Part shown: in pieces, positions 37,029 to 47,425 of the stretch
Layout: each line of letters opens with the position of its first letter
Numbering within the stretch: position 1 is the first letter of the stretch
NCBI GenBank assembly: GCA_036186865.1
Contig: AP025062.1
Span: 25,917,437 to 25,981,436, forward strand
Origin: Eustoma russellianum
Lineage: Eukaryota > Streptophyta > Magnoliopsida > Gentianales > Gentianaceae
Length of the DNA: 64,000 nucleotides
Direction of reading: 5' to 3'
The notes under the pieces: model-generated
What the model was told of the DNA's origin: nothing
The model's input: the letters and a program-made list of their open reading frames with translations, nothing else
The model's database searches: none
Program-made: the position numbers and the translations under genes

Positions 37029-37078
37029 GGCCATGAATATATGTATTTTATCAATTTATGCAATCACAAATACTTATG
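36855..37078. repeat. Large inverted repeat with a TA-rich loop
   Basis: Left arm 36855-36906 and right arm 37027-37078 are about 52 bp each and complementary with a handful of mismatches (arms begin CATAAGTATTTTTGATTGC and end CAAATACTTATG). The 120-bp loop holds (TA)n and a small palindrome around AAAAGAGA...TCTCTTTT (about 36936-36958). Origin unknown: it could be a fold-back element or arise by inverted duplication. Confidence 0.75.
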
Positions 37079-37480
37079 TATGATCTATAAATATAATACG
37101 GATTTCACAAATTCATAATAAGCACAGGGAGGATACTTACTATTACGTGTATTTACTACACCGAACGATTGGACTAGGGTTTGTTCGCCAAAATTCCTCT
37201 CTTTTCCTTTTCTTGTGGGTGCTGGCCGAATTCACCTTTAGTATGTGTAGGATTTGTTTTGTGTGTGTATAGATATATATAGATACGTGTAGGAAAAAAT
37301 TAGGGTTTTCTTTGTTTTTATTTATTTCTTCTTCTTTTTTTGATGTTGTCGCTAGAATCTCCAAACTAATTGATGGGGGTGAGCTGCCGTTGCTTTGTGT
37401 GCACAGTAGAGGGGCGGCCGAAATTTTATAAAAGGGGTGGCAGGGTTCTTTTTCTTTCTTTCTTTTTTGTTTTTTGTTTT

Positions 37481-37581
37481 GTGTTATGAAAACTAGGGTA
37501 TATATATATATATATAGATGAGAATATATATATAGATGAGTGTAATTAGGTTTCTTAGTAAGTTTTGGAAATTGTATTCAA

Positions 37582-37637
<56 letters not shown>

Positions 37638-37730
37638 TGAGAATATATATATATATATATATATAGATGAGAATATATATATAGATGAGTGTAATTAGGT
37701 TTCTTAGTAAGTTTTGGAAATTGTATTCAA

Positions 37731-37790
<60 letters not shown>

Positions 37791-37797
37791 TGAGAAT
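37481..37797. repeat. Tandem repeat with TA and GATGAG units, third copy split by LINE E
   Basis: A unit containing ATAGATGAGAATATATA, then GAGTGTAATTAGGTTTC and ending TTGTATTCAATG is present at 37501-37588, again up to 37734, and a third time shared between 37741-37797 and 40006-40063. The third copy was the LINE E target. Length differences are mostly in the TA tracts. Confidence 0.82.
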
Positions 37798-39988
37798 GGG
37801 CGACACAATGGCGGCGCTATTGATACATTCACACAGCAATTCTGTTTGCATCGTCATATGGTTTTCATCTCAATTTCAGTGGATTACATTTGCTAATTGC
37901 CTCCGCAATTCTTTTTTTAGCGGCACTCTCTTTCCTGCTTTCGACGATACATTCATCGACTTTTGCATCAGAAATCTGCCACAGCGCGAACCGACCGCGT
38001 CACTATAGACGGTGGTCTCGGGCATACTCTGGCGGCGGGCAGCATTCGCTGGCGGCGGTGATGCACCGTTTCGATTCTGCAATTCTTTTCGGATTTCGAT
38101 TCTTCATTTACGCGATCTGCGGCGATCAAATACACCAATGACTGCTGCGCTTTCATTCGCCGCAGTGGTCGCAGGATCATCAACCACGCCGATATCCATC
38201 TCTCCTAAGACAGCAACGCGATATAAAGGTATTCCACTGGTTTCATTTCTTGATTCGGAAATTGATGCACTGGCTGTCCCTTTTCGGTACTCATTAGTCG
38301 GTACATTTTGGTATGGGCGCCCCCCCCTAAAGGTCATACGTGCTGTTTTTGAAAAGATTGGTTTTCACCACGACCTTCGGATTACTCTCATTGATCAAAC
38401 GCATATATTGCTGAATTTTACCAATGAAGCAGATTATCTGCGATGTTTTTATCGTCGTTCTTGGCATATTTCTGGTTGTCACATGAGGGTCACAAAATGG
38501 ACAGTGGATTTTGATCCTTCTTCTGATGTCCCAATTGTGCCGGTTTGGATTGCACTACCGGCATTGCCAATTCACCTACATAGGCAGGAAGCTTTGTTCG
38601 AAATAGTGCGCCCAATCGGATTGCCTCTTAAATTAGATGTCGCCACCTCTAAAGGCTTACGTCCATCGGTAGCTCGTGTATGTGTGGAGATTGATGTATC
38701 ACAGGTTTTGCCGCAAAAAATTTATTTACAAGCTAAAGGTCGTTTAATTCTTCAGTCTGTTGTTTATGAAGATTTGCCGTTGTTCTGTACTGACTGTCGT
38801 AGACTGGGACATAAACATGCTGATTGCACATCTAAGGGAGAGACTGGTATTCCACCCCCACCTCCTCCACCCCCGAAATCTCGTCCATCCAAGACGCGAT
38901 GGACTCCAGTAAAGCCCAACCACCCTCTTCCGCCACCAGGAAATCTACATACAGTTCAAGGAAACATGAGGCCAAATGCACAACATCCCACTTCATTGAA
39001 TGCTTCATCGCCGCTCTCAAATGATCCGGGGGCAGGGGGTCCTGTCATAGGGGAACCGATCTCTATACTGGAGCAACATTCTTCCGATAATGCCATACAC
39101 GATGCAGCCGACTTTCCTACAGATACCATGTCACATGATATTGGACATGTATTGGGCAACTTTTTGCCAACTGACACTTTAGTAGAGGACATCTCGACGA
39201 TTGATACATCTGACACCCCGCAACACCCGGTGCATACTGCTGACCCATCTGTATCGCAGATTTTCTCTAGATTGACTGCAGATTTATGTCCGGCACTGGT
39301 AGTGCCACCTACGTTGGAGTTTCACAATCAACAGGATCCGCAGCACACTGATACACCTACCCCATCTCCGCCTTTAGAGATTTCATACACGGCCATACAG
39401 CATGCTCATGAGATGACCCCACCATCTGAAGTGGCTCCGGAAGTCCATATTCAATCCATTCAAGTTGAATTGCCGGTTCCATTAGCGATAATGCCAGCCC
39501 ATGGCCAGCCTGCTTATGATCCCTTAGTTGAACAATTCTATCAAGATCATTTTCGTGAAGAGGAAGAGGAAGTGGCTTTGGCACTAGGTTCGGACAATGA
39601 AGCTTCTCTCTTATATACTCGCCGTAAAGGGGCTGAATATGATGATCTACGCGATAGTTTGATCATTGCGGGCGATGATTTGGATGGTTGCAGAACATCG
39701 ACTAGAGGCGGGTCTCTCCTTGGTGGACTATCTCGGAAAAAACGCAGGTCTCGGAAGGATCTTCCTCCACCTCCACCGTCCTCAATGGTTACTAGAAGGC
39801 ACAGCCATCGTTCTTTTGAGATATAGATAGCTTAGCAGTCCCACGACTGATCATTTGGTTTCTTTTTCATTTTCTTTTCTTTTCGCTTGTACTCACGGCT
39901 ACCCTCGGCCATTAACGCGGGATATGATAAATAAATAACAGCCGGAAGGTATCCTTCCGTTAAAAAAAAAAATAATAAAAAAAAAAAA
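37798..39988 (+). mobile_element. LINE E: L1-type insertion with ORF1 only
   Basis: Flanked by a perfect 17-bp TSD, TATATATAGATGAGAAT, at 37781-37797 and 39989-40005. It starts GGGCGACACAATGG, has a GC-rich leader, one long open frame and a 3' end with a poly-A tail broken by TAAT (39961-39988). There is no endonuclease or reverse transcriptase frame: the 3' untranslated region follows directly after the ORF1 stop. Perfect TSD and open ORF1 indicate a recent insertion mobilised by a partner LINE. Confidence 0.88.
38138..39826 (+). CDS. LINE E ORF1 protein, DUF4283 and zinc knuckle, 562 residues
   Basis: The first ATG in the long frame is at 38138; the frame is open further upstream but without an ATG. 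A DUF4283-type domain spans about residues 25-200 (LVGTFWYGRPPLKVIRAVFEKIG, visible as blocks LVGTFWYG and VIRAVFEKIG; then VPVWIALPALP). A CCHC knuckle (CTDCRRLGHKHADC) begins at about residue 217. A proline-rich linker, an acidic central region and a basic tail (SRKKRRSRKD) follow. In L1-type LINEs ORF1 binds the RNA and forms the particle that carries it to the target. The frame is intact, unlike its homologue in LINE J. The end matches the end of LINE J ORF1 in character (basic, proline-rich, then a stop), so it is close to full length. Confidence 0.85.
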   Translation: MTAALSFAAVVAGSSTTPISISPKTATRYKGIPLVSFLDSEIDALAVPFRYSLVGTFWYGRPPLKVIRAVFEKIGFHHDLRITLIDQTHILLNFTNEADYLRCFYRRSWHISGCHMRVTKWTVDFDPSSDVPIVPVWIALPALPIHLHRQEALFEIVRPIGLPLKLDVATSKGLRPSVARVCVEIDVSQVLPQKIYLQAKGRLILQSVVYEDLPLFCTDCRRLGHKHADCTSKGETGIPPPPPPPPKSRPSKTRWTPVKPNHPLPPPGNLHTVQGNMRPNAQHPTSLNASSPLSNDPGAGGPVIGEPISILEQHSSDNAIHDAADFPTDTMSHDIGHVLGNFLPTDTLVEDISTIDTSDTPQHPVHTADPSVSQIFSRLTADLCPALVVPPTLEFHNQQDPQHTDTPTPSPPLEISYTAIQHAHEMTPPSEVAPEVHIQSIQVELPVPLAIMPAHGQPAYDPLVEQFYQDHFREEEEEVALALGSDNEASLLYTRRKGAEYDDLRDSLIIAGDDLDGCRTSTRGGSLLGGLSRKKRRSRKDLPPPPPSSMVTRRHSHRSFEI

Positions 39989-40063
39989 TATATATAGATG
40001 AGAATATATATATAGATGAGTGTAATTAGGTTTCTTAGTAAGTTTTGGAAATTGTATTCAATG
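39827..40063 (+). other. LINE E 3' untranslated region, poly-A, TSD and rest of the split tandem repeat
   Basis: A T-rich 3' UTR (39827-39960) ends in an A-rich tail, then the second TSD copy (39989-40005) and the remaining third tandem unit. No gene. Confidence 0.8.
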
Positions 40064-40187
40064 TAAACTCCTAATTAATTCATATCCTATATTTTTGTAT
40101 TTCTATCCAAATACTATATGGTAATGTTTATCCTTATCTAACATTTATATTATATGTGTAATAATTTTTTTCTTTTCTTTTGACCTC

Positions 40188-40440
40188 CGGACGTAACAAG
40201 TTGTTTCCCGATGACCCATAATGATCGCGTCAAGATGTGTCGATCAACTACTACTTCACAATATAAGAAGCGTATCAAATTTAGTGAGTCATTTTGCTTT
40301 ATTCTATCATATTCCAAAGTCAAGAAAGAATATGTCTTTAACTCCATTGGAAATAGAAAGTGGAACAATACAATAATGCTATATATGAATTTGCCTAGTA
40401 GCAAGAAGGGTTGCGATCAGACAACACAAAAGACATGAAT
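40188..40440. repeat. Dispersed repeat, copy 1, left of Copia F
   Basis: From GTTGTTTCCCGATGACCC onward it matches 46734-46915 in the same orientation, with many substitutions. The related copy on the other side of Copia F carries an Au-SINE-like segment at its left; here that segment is lost. Otherwise 40064-40716 holds no recognisable gene. Confidence 0.55.
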
Positions 40441-40721
40441 GTATCTACAAACTTGATTGTCTTCGAGTAACTATTTATACTTACTCTAAAAAAGCATGGT
40501 ATTTTCCATCTCTACTATAGCCCTCTTCTGCAACTGCAAATACAAATATAAAGTTGCAAGGGTGAAATAATGAGACGGAGAGGGGAGCGGGACTCATATG
40601 AGCTGAGAGTAGAAAGATGACGTTATCATTAGACCAGCTATTATGGAAACCCTTTGCCATCTTCTTGTGCTTTTGAATTGGTAGTAGCTAATCAGTAGGA
40701 AAAAGTGGTGTGTTAAGTTTG

Positions 40722-41234
40722 TGTTAAGAAAAAAAAAAAAAGCAATTGTGGAATCAAAGAAGATGAGGAAATCATATTAAGAAAGTGCAGAGCAATCGAG
40801 GAAGCCAGGAATGGAGAAGATATTTTTGATTGAATTACTGCCATCTTCGGGTACTGGTTGGACCCATTTATACACCACGGGTTCAACAAAATTTATGCAA
40901 CGAAATTACAAGAAATCCCCTACTAATACAAACGATACACTTTACAGTTAAAGGACAAAAATGTAATTTCACTCTATTTAAAACTCCCGCGTGCCCAACC
41001 TTCTTCAACCTCTTCTCCTTTGCACCTCCGTTATCGTCCCACGCACACGCTCATTTTCTTGGTCCTTCAGTCCAACTGTTTTGATCCTGCCAACGCACCT
41101 TCTGAGACTTTGATTGCAACATTAATCCCTTGTCCACTAATCACCTTGAGGTTCTTCTCACCAATTGAGCTTAATTGCTACTGTGTGCACTACTGCTCTT
41201 AGCACAGCTGTGCTGGGAGATGCTTCCTTCAACA
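40722..41234 (-). repeat. Copia F 3' LTR
   Basis: Plus-strand ends TGTTAAGAA and CTTCAACA; matches 45802-46307. The pol frame of the element runs through the purine tract and about 60 bp into this LTR before its stop at 41171. Confidence 0.92.
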
Positions 41235-41700
41235 CTCCCCAGTCCTGACTCAGCAAACAAATCACACACCCCCAAAGCCTCAGTCAGGGTGCCTAATTTC
41301 TGTGAATCCACTGCTTTTGTAAACACATCATCTAATTGCAATTGAGTTTTAATGGGCACCGACCTAACAATACCTTGCTGATATTTGTCTCTTACAATGT
41401 GAAAGTCAATTTCTATGTGTTTCGTTCTCTCGTGGAATACTGGATTTTCTACAATATATATAGCACTTCTGTTGTCACAAAATATATCCACTGGTTCATT
41501 GAATATAACCTTCAGATCCTTCAGTAAATAGAGTATCCATTGCACCTCACAAGTTGTTGAGGCAAGAGCTCTATATTCAGCCTCTGATGAAGATTTAGAG
41601 ACCGTGGTTTGTAGCACACAATAGCCTGTCACCGAACTCCTACTTTCTGAACATCCAACCCAGTTTGAATATGAGAAGCTTGTGAGCCTCAGATCAGCCT
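41171..41700 (-). pseudogene. Copia F pol: RNase H
   Basis: The open frame 41632-41171 holds SSSEAEYRALA, CDNRSAIYI, HERTKHIEIDFH and the LDDVFTKAV end block, all typical of Copia RNase H. The last residues are encoded by the purine tract and LTR. Its upstream link to reverse transcriptase has lost the frame near 41700. Confidence 0.85.
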
Positions 41701-41809
41701 TACTAGGATAAAAAAGTCCTTGTCCTGGTGTACCCTTCAGATATCTTAGAACTCTTTGAGCTGCCTTAAGGTGTAACCTTATAGGAACGTCAAGAAATTG
41801 ACTAAGTTG

Positions 41810-42720
41810 TTAGACTGCGTATGTAATGTTTGGTCTAGTAATGGTTAGGTACAATAACTTCCCTATCATCCTTCTGTAGCTAGAGGCATCCTCAATCAAT
41901 TCTGAATCATTATGTGCAAGTTTCAAATTTTTCTCTATAGGACTTTTAGCGGGCTTAAAGGCCAGGACTCTAGCTTCTTGTAGCAGCTCTAAAGTGCACA
42001 TCCTTTGGCATAAGTATATCACCCCCTGAGACTTGGCAATTTCTAAGAACAAGAAATACTTAAGTGAACCTAGGTCTTTAATTTGAAACTCCTGATGCAA
42101 ACTGGCTTTTAAATTCTGCATATCAGAAAGGGAATCACTGGCTACAAGAATCTCATCTACATAGATAAGGAGAACAAGGAAAGCATTGGGAGTCTCCCTG
42201 ATGAACATGGTATAATCATGTTTAGATTGTTTAAAACCATGAGACAATAAAAACTGGGTGAGTCTTTCATCCCATTGCCTATTGGCTTGCTTAAGGCAAT
42301 ATAATGACTTGAGGAGCTTACAGACAGTACCAGGACTAGGAGATGGAACACCTTCAGGGAGTGTCATGTAGATTTCTTGGTGCTAATCTCCATGGATGAA
42401 GGCATTGTTGACATCAACTTGATGGATATGCCAGTGTTTGATAGAAGCCAATGCAAGCAAGAGCCTAACAGTGGTCATCTTAGCCACAGGGGAGAAAATG
42501 TCCTTATAATCAATGCCAGCTTGCTGAGTGTAGCCTTTTGCAACTAACCTGGCCTTATAACGTTCAATGCTACCATCAGCCTTTTAATTTTGTACACCCA
42601 TTTGCAGCCAATTGGTTTCTTGCCTGCTGGCAGCTGAACTATGCTCCAATTATTATTAGCTTCTAGAGCTGCTAACTCAACCTGCATTGCCTGTTGCCAG
42701 TGTGGTGACTGTGATGCCTG
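41810..42720 (-). pseudogene. Copia F pol: reverse transcriptase
   Basis: The frame 42367-41810 carries LLKSLYCLKQANRQW, the catalytic block LLIYVDEILVAS, LGSLKYFLFLEIA and SYRRMIGKLLYL. The catalytic motif is YVDE instead of YVDD, replacing a metal-binding aspartate. The N-terminal part (42370-42720) is recognisable (GCKWVYK-type block) but has a stop. Inactive. Confidence 0.87.
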
Positions 42721-44030
42721 GTGATATGATGTAAGTTCTTACTGCAAACTAATGTTAAGCATATAGTTTTTGTATTTTGGTGTCAACTGATGCAGTGAAT
42801 AATGAGATGATAAAGGGTAGATAGGAGTGGTTTCAGGTAGATGAACATATGATGTGAATTGATTGCATTGATAGTCATGAAGGTAGACTGGAGGCTGTCT
42901 TTGTCTTGTTGGTCGTGATGAAGGCTCAGAAGCCAAGATGTGAGGTTTATAAGGATCAGAAAGTAGCTGATGGTCTTCTTGGTTGATGACTAGTGGAATG
43001 TCTAGATTATAGTTAGGAAGGTTTGAAGGACAATCAGATTTGTCAGCTGATGATGAAGTGTTTGGTGTGGGTGATGCTGTGGATGGTGACTCAGTAGAGT
43101 GAATGGAAGTGGAAGGATAAGGTGCAGGGTAGGCAGGAGCTGGATTAGAATGGACAGAAGGTGTAAGGTTTGGAAAGTCAGGCAAAAGAGTGGGCTGATC
43201 GTGGTTCTGTTGTGCTGGTATAAAAGCAGAAGGGGTATTGGAGTCTGAGGCAAAGGGAAAACATTGTTCTTCAAATTGAACATCTCTGGATATGAAGATT
43301 TGTTTAGTATCAATATTTTGTAGGACATAGCCTGTAGTGCTAGAAGGGATGCCTAGAAACAGACACTTGATGGCTTTGGGAGTAAACTTGTGTTTGCTAG
43401 GTTGCTGATTATAGGCATATGCCAGACAGCCAAATACCTTAAGGTGCAGATAAGATGGCTTGGTTTTGTAGAGGAGTTCAAAAGGTGTTTTGTGATGCAG
43501 AATAGGAGTGGGAATAATGTTGATGATATGAACAACATGTAAGACAGTGAAATCCCATTATGGCATAGGTAGGCAAGCCTGAAATTTCAAAGACCGTGCC
43601 ACAGTGAGTATATGCTGATGCTTCCTTTCCACCAGACCATTTTGCTAAGGTGTGTACACACAGCTGGTCTGGTGAATCATGCCATGCTTCAGATAAAATT
43701 CAGGCATGTTAAACTCTTGGCCATTATCTGTTCTTAGGACTTTAATGGATTTTTCAAATTGAGTAGCAATATATTGACAAAAGTTCTGTAATAATGGTCT
43801 GACTTCAGACTTGGACTTTAACAGGTAGATCTAAGTATACATACTATAGTAATCCACAATAGTAAGGAAGAATTTCTGAGCATACAAAGTGGGGTACTTA
43901 TTTGGTCCCCAAATGTCAACATGTACAAGATCAAATGGATTCTTAGACACTGAAGAAGAAATAGGAAAGAGTAGTTTGCTGAGTTTAGCTAGGGGACAAA
44001 TAGAACAAGGTATGGAAGGATCTTGTACTC
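42721..44030 (-). pseudogene. Copia F pol: integrase and linker
   Basis: Minus-strand reading shows HVDIWGPNKYPTLY, FLTIVDYYSMYT and RTDNGQEFNMPEF, the first two acidic sites of Copia integrase, then decays. 43185-42739 is the serine/proline-rich linker to reverse transcriptase. Several stops. Confidence 0.8.
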
Positions 44031-44559
44031 AAATTGAATCATCACACTTCTGTATTTTTTTTAATCTTGGTGTTGAGGCATGCCCCAACCTGCAATGCCA
44101 CGGGAAGCTATATGTGTAAGAGGTTTTTGAAACAAGACAGACTAGCAAAGTATTTAGATCTGTAGTACCTTGTAGATGGTACAACCCATGTGAAAGCTTA
44201 GCTGGACCAATCACCCTCTTGGACAATCGATCCTGAATCAGACAAGTGTTAGAATGAAATTGAATGAGTAAATTGGGATTAGAAGCAAGCTTACTGAGAG
44301 ACAAAAGGTTGAAAGCAAAAACTGGAACATACAAGATATCCTTGAGTATCAAGAAAGGATTAACAACTACTGTGCCAATATGTGTAGCTGCCACTGTCAT
44401 TTTTATAGGAAGTCTGATAGATATATGATCAATGAGTTTGTAAGATGTAAAGAGAGATAAATGAGATACAATGCAATCAGTTGCACCAGAATCCAAAATC
44501 CATGTATTTAAGGCATTAGTAGGAGTGTTACCTGTCATCTTACCAACCTGGGGAGACAT
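44029..44559 (-). pseudogene. Copia F pol: protease and pre-integrase domain
   Basis: The frame carries the protease site WILDSGATDCIVSH, the ILYVPVFAFNLLSLSKL block and the pre-integrase HCRLGH motif. Active-site D-S-G is kept. It ends at a stop where the second half of the zinc-binding motif should follow. Confidence 0.85.
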
Positions 44560-44782
44560 ACAACACCTTGGACATCATGGCCTGCATTTCCCTCTGAACC
44601 ATCTTCGCATTTACTCAACCACTTCAACAGTTTTTGGTTCTGCTGTGGTGTCAAAACCAGGGACTAAATATTCCTTTCAACTTGAGACATCTCAGGTTCA
44701 ATATCAACCACTTTTGTCATGTTCACTTTGGATTTAGAACCAGTAAATCGAGGGAGATATCTATATTTCTTGTAACACCTGT

Positions 44783-45705
44783 CTAGTGTCCCAACATGCC
44801 ACAATAACAACATTGAAACCTTCTACTGTCTACCGAAGAGTATCTTCCACCTCCTCGTTTATACCCACCAAACTGCTGCTTCTTCACAAATGCATTGGTA
44901 TCTATGCTCTCTGTGTTTTCTACATCACTCATCAACGCTATGCTACTATCTACAGGGATTATAGAGGAATCCGCTACAACTTTCCTCTCAAATTTCAAGG
45001 CCATAGAAAAGGCAGTGTTAATATCAGGTAAAGATGTCATTACAAACACATGAGACTTAATTGGATCAAAATTATCATTGAGTCCCTTAATGAACTTATT
45101 ACATAGTCACTTTCAACAAATTTCCTCATCTCTATTGTTACGTTACATCTACATCCTCTGCAATTACAGACAGGTATTGGCCTCAAAGCCATAAGTTCTT
45201 CCCAAACAACCTTCATTTTTGTGAAATAATCCGTCACAGATAAAAGTTCTTGTTTAATACAATAGAAATTCTCCAGCAATTCTGATAGTTTAAAAGGATC
45301 AGTGCTACCATATCTCATAACCAAATCATTCCACATGCCCACTGCACTATCATACCACATGATACTTTGTGTAATAGGTTGAGAAACAGAATTCATAATC
45401 CAAGACTGTACCATAAAATTAACTTGTCTCCAAACAGAATATTGAGGATCAATTTCAAGCGGTTTAGAAATCGTACCGTCTATGAAGCCTATCTTGTTCT
45501 TCACCAGTAATGCCATTCTGAATGTACGGCTCCAAGTATAAAAGTTGTGAGCGCTCAAAGGCGGTTGCGCATCACTGGGATGTAGATAGTATGGATTCTA
45601 CAACTTGTTTTCAGGACCTTAACTTTGATTTCCTCTCGTTCCAAACACCACATTCTGCGATTGATTATCTGTTGGTGGACTTCGATTATTGCTCGTTGAA
45701 GCCAT
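44783..45705 (-). pseudogene. Copia F gag
   Basis: The ATG at 45705 (MASTSNNRS) starts a Copia-like gag with two early in-frame stops. The central gag (NFYTWSRTFRMALL, KIGFIDGTI, DYFTKMKVVWEEL) is open from 45558 to 45040; after a frame change, 45049-44783 carries a partial zinc knuckle (CCYCGMLGH). Homologous to Copia G gag. Confidence 0.85.
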
Positions 45706-45801
45706 CATAATTGATTTTCAAAACAGCAAGATCGAAGCAAAAGATTCAACCAAAACAGTATCAAGAACAAAACAACTACATTCACTCAGTCTCTGGTACC
45801 A

Positions 45802-46307
45802 TGTTAAGAATAAAAAACAAGCAATGGTGGAATCAAAGAAGATGAAGAAATCATATGAAGAAAGTGCAGAGCAACCGAGGAAGCCAGGAATGGAGAAGAT
45901 ATTTTTGGTTGAATTACTGCCACGTTCGGGTATTGGTTGGACCCGTTTATACACCACGGGTTCAACAAAATTTACGCAGCGAAATTACATGAAAGCCCCC
46001 TACTAATACAAATGATACACTTTACAGGATAAAAATGTAATTTCACTCTATTTAAAACTTCCGCGTGCCCAACCTTCTTCAACCTCTTCTCCTCTGCACC
46101 TCTGTTATCGTCCCACACACACGCTCATCTTCTTGGCCCTTCAATCCAACTATTTTGATCTTGCCAACGCACCTTCTGAGACTTTGATTGCAACATTAAT
46201 CCCTTGTGCACTAATCACCTTGAGGTCCTTCTCGACAATTGAGCTTAATTGCTACTGTGTGCATTACTGCTCTCAGCACAGTGTGCTGAGAGCTGCCTCC
46301 TTCAACA
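45802..46307 (-). repeat. Copia F 5' LTR
   Basis: 506 bp, followed by TSD GTTTG. On the minus strand a TATA-box-like TATAAA lies at 45951-45946, preceded by CCGTGGTG; the counterpart in the other LTR is at about 40874-40867. Confidence 0.9.
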
Positions 46308-46628
46308 GTTTGATAAAGTAGGATCAGTTTATACCAGCTGATCTATTTCATCTAGCAGTTAATAGACGTCATTTATGCCAATGTGAGAGGCAGCATGCAC
46401 AAAACTGCCGAATATATCTATGTCTGACAATCTCGCATAATTAGCATCTTCTTACAGAATACTCCTTCGTTCAGTATTAAATATACTGTGCTAGTTTAAA
46501 TTGAATACAATTTAAGAAAATCAAATATTTTTGTCACTCTTAATTGGTTAATTGAGATAAAATATATACATCATTAAATGTTAATGAAAAAGATAGTATA
46601 AAACTTTGGCTATTAATTATTACTATTT

Positions 46629-46920
46629 TTAGAACAACAACATACCCATATTGCCTTAGAGCCTCCAATCTATGGCAGGGTATGTGGGGGTCGGATGTAC
46701 GCAACCATACCCATGTATTAGAAACCACAGAGGTTGTTTTCCGATAACCCATAATGAAAATTGCGTCAAGCTGTCTCGATCAACTGTTACTTCACAATAT
46801 AAGAAGCATAACCAATTTAGTGAGTCATTTTGTTTTATTCCATCATATTCCGAAGTAAAGGAAGAGTGTGTCTTTGACTCCATTAAAAATGGAAACCTAT
46901 TACTATGTTTAGAAGTTAGA
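46629..46920 (-). repeat. Au-SINE-like repeat, copy 2 of the dispersed repeat
   Basis: On the minus strand, GGTTGCGTACATCCGACCC followed by a GTATGTTGTTGTTC tail (46640-46627) resembles the 3' end of Au SINEs. The rest, 46734-46915, matches 40200-40360. The family name is from memory of the motif. 46313-46628 shows nothing recognisable. Confidence 0.5.
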
Positions 46921-47425
46921 TAATATTTTTGAAATTAAATAAAATAAAAAAATACAACAATATTTCTGCAATGGTGGGTGCATACTCTTCTGACTATTTT
47001 CTATGTCAATCTGGTCGCATTAAGGTGCCTTTGACCATCCAAGATCGACCAATTCTGCGAGGAAAATTTGTCTTTTCTTTTACGTAAGAAAGTGAGCCAA
47101 GGCATCTTCTGACGAAAATAGTAAGCAAGAAACTCTTCGGTAGTGTTGAAGATGCAGCAAAGACATTGGAGGAAGATACAAGCTCTAGCATGGAACCAAC
47201 GTGCCAAAGTCAGCGTGCCATCATGCCACTGCAATCACCATATCGGGCAAATGGTGCCATTGAACAAAACGTTGCTGAGTTGAAGTGTAAGGAGGATCAA
47301 ACGTTAACAGGGCATACTGTACAGAAGCAGCAGCATTCACGTGTGGGAGCAGAAATGTGGCCAATCGTCTTAAGCTGGAAAGATAGGCTAGTGCCACGTC
47401 GGATTAATGGCGGTTAATTAGTTGC
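46921..47425. other. Unassigned stretch left of Copia G
   Basis: Moderate base composition with a plus-strand frame at 47166-47417 (83 codons) that has no motif I recognise. I do not call it a gene. Confidence 0.4.

Larger units (their letters stand above)
35676..37480 (-). mobile_element. Decayed gypsy LTR, 5' part (minus strand), with TA repeats
   Basis: Continues the remnant at 30874. The minus strand shows a TATA-box-like TTTATAAAA (about 37420-37428) roughly 30 bp before a likely transcription start, a leader containing AACCCTAATTTTTTCC, and a strong donor-like GTAAGTATCC (GT at 37140-37139). It holds (TA)n tracts and the large inverted repeat 36855-37078. No gene. The exact right end is not visible. 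Confidence 0.5.
40722..46307 (-). mobile_element. Copia F: decayed Ty1/copia element with short LTRs
   Basis: LTRs at 40722-41234 (513 bp) and 45802-46307 (506 bp); TSD GTTTG at 40717-40721 and 46308-46312. Length is 5586 bp. The primer site (TGGTACCAGAGACTGAG, minus strand, 45801-45785) lies beside the right LTR and a short purine tract beside the left one (GGGGAG on the minus strand, 41235-41240). Gag, protease, integrase, reverse transcriptase and RNase H are in Copia order but carry many stops and frame changes. It is related to Copia G. Confidence 0.93.

Noticed and set aside
38012..38137. Longer N-terminus for LINE E ORF1 beginning at a GTG
   Set aside because: GTG is not a normal plant start; the first in-frame ATG at 38138 matches the start of the conserved domain better.
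47166..47417. 83-codon frame starting MEEDTSSSMEP
   Set aside because: No motif, no homologue recognised and no promoter or splice context; it could be a decayed fragment.
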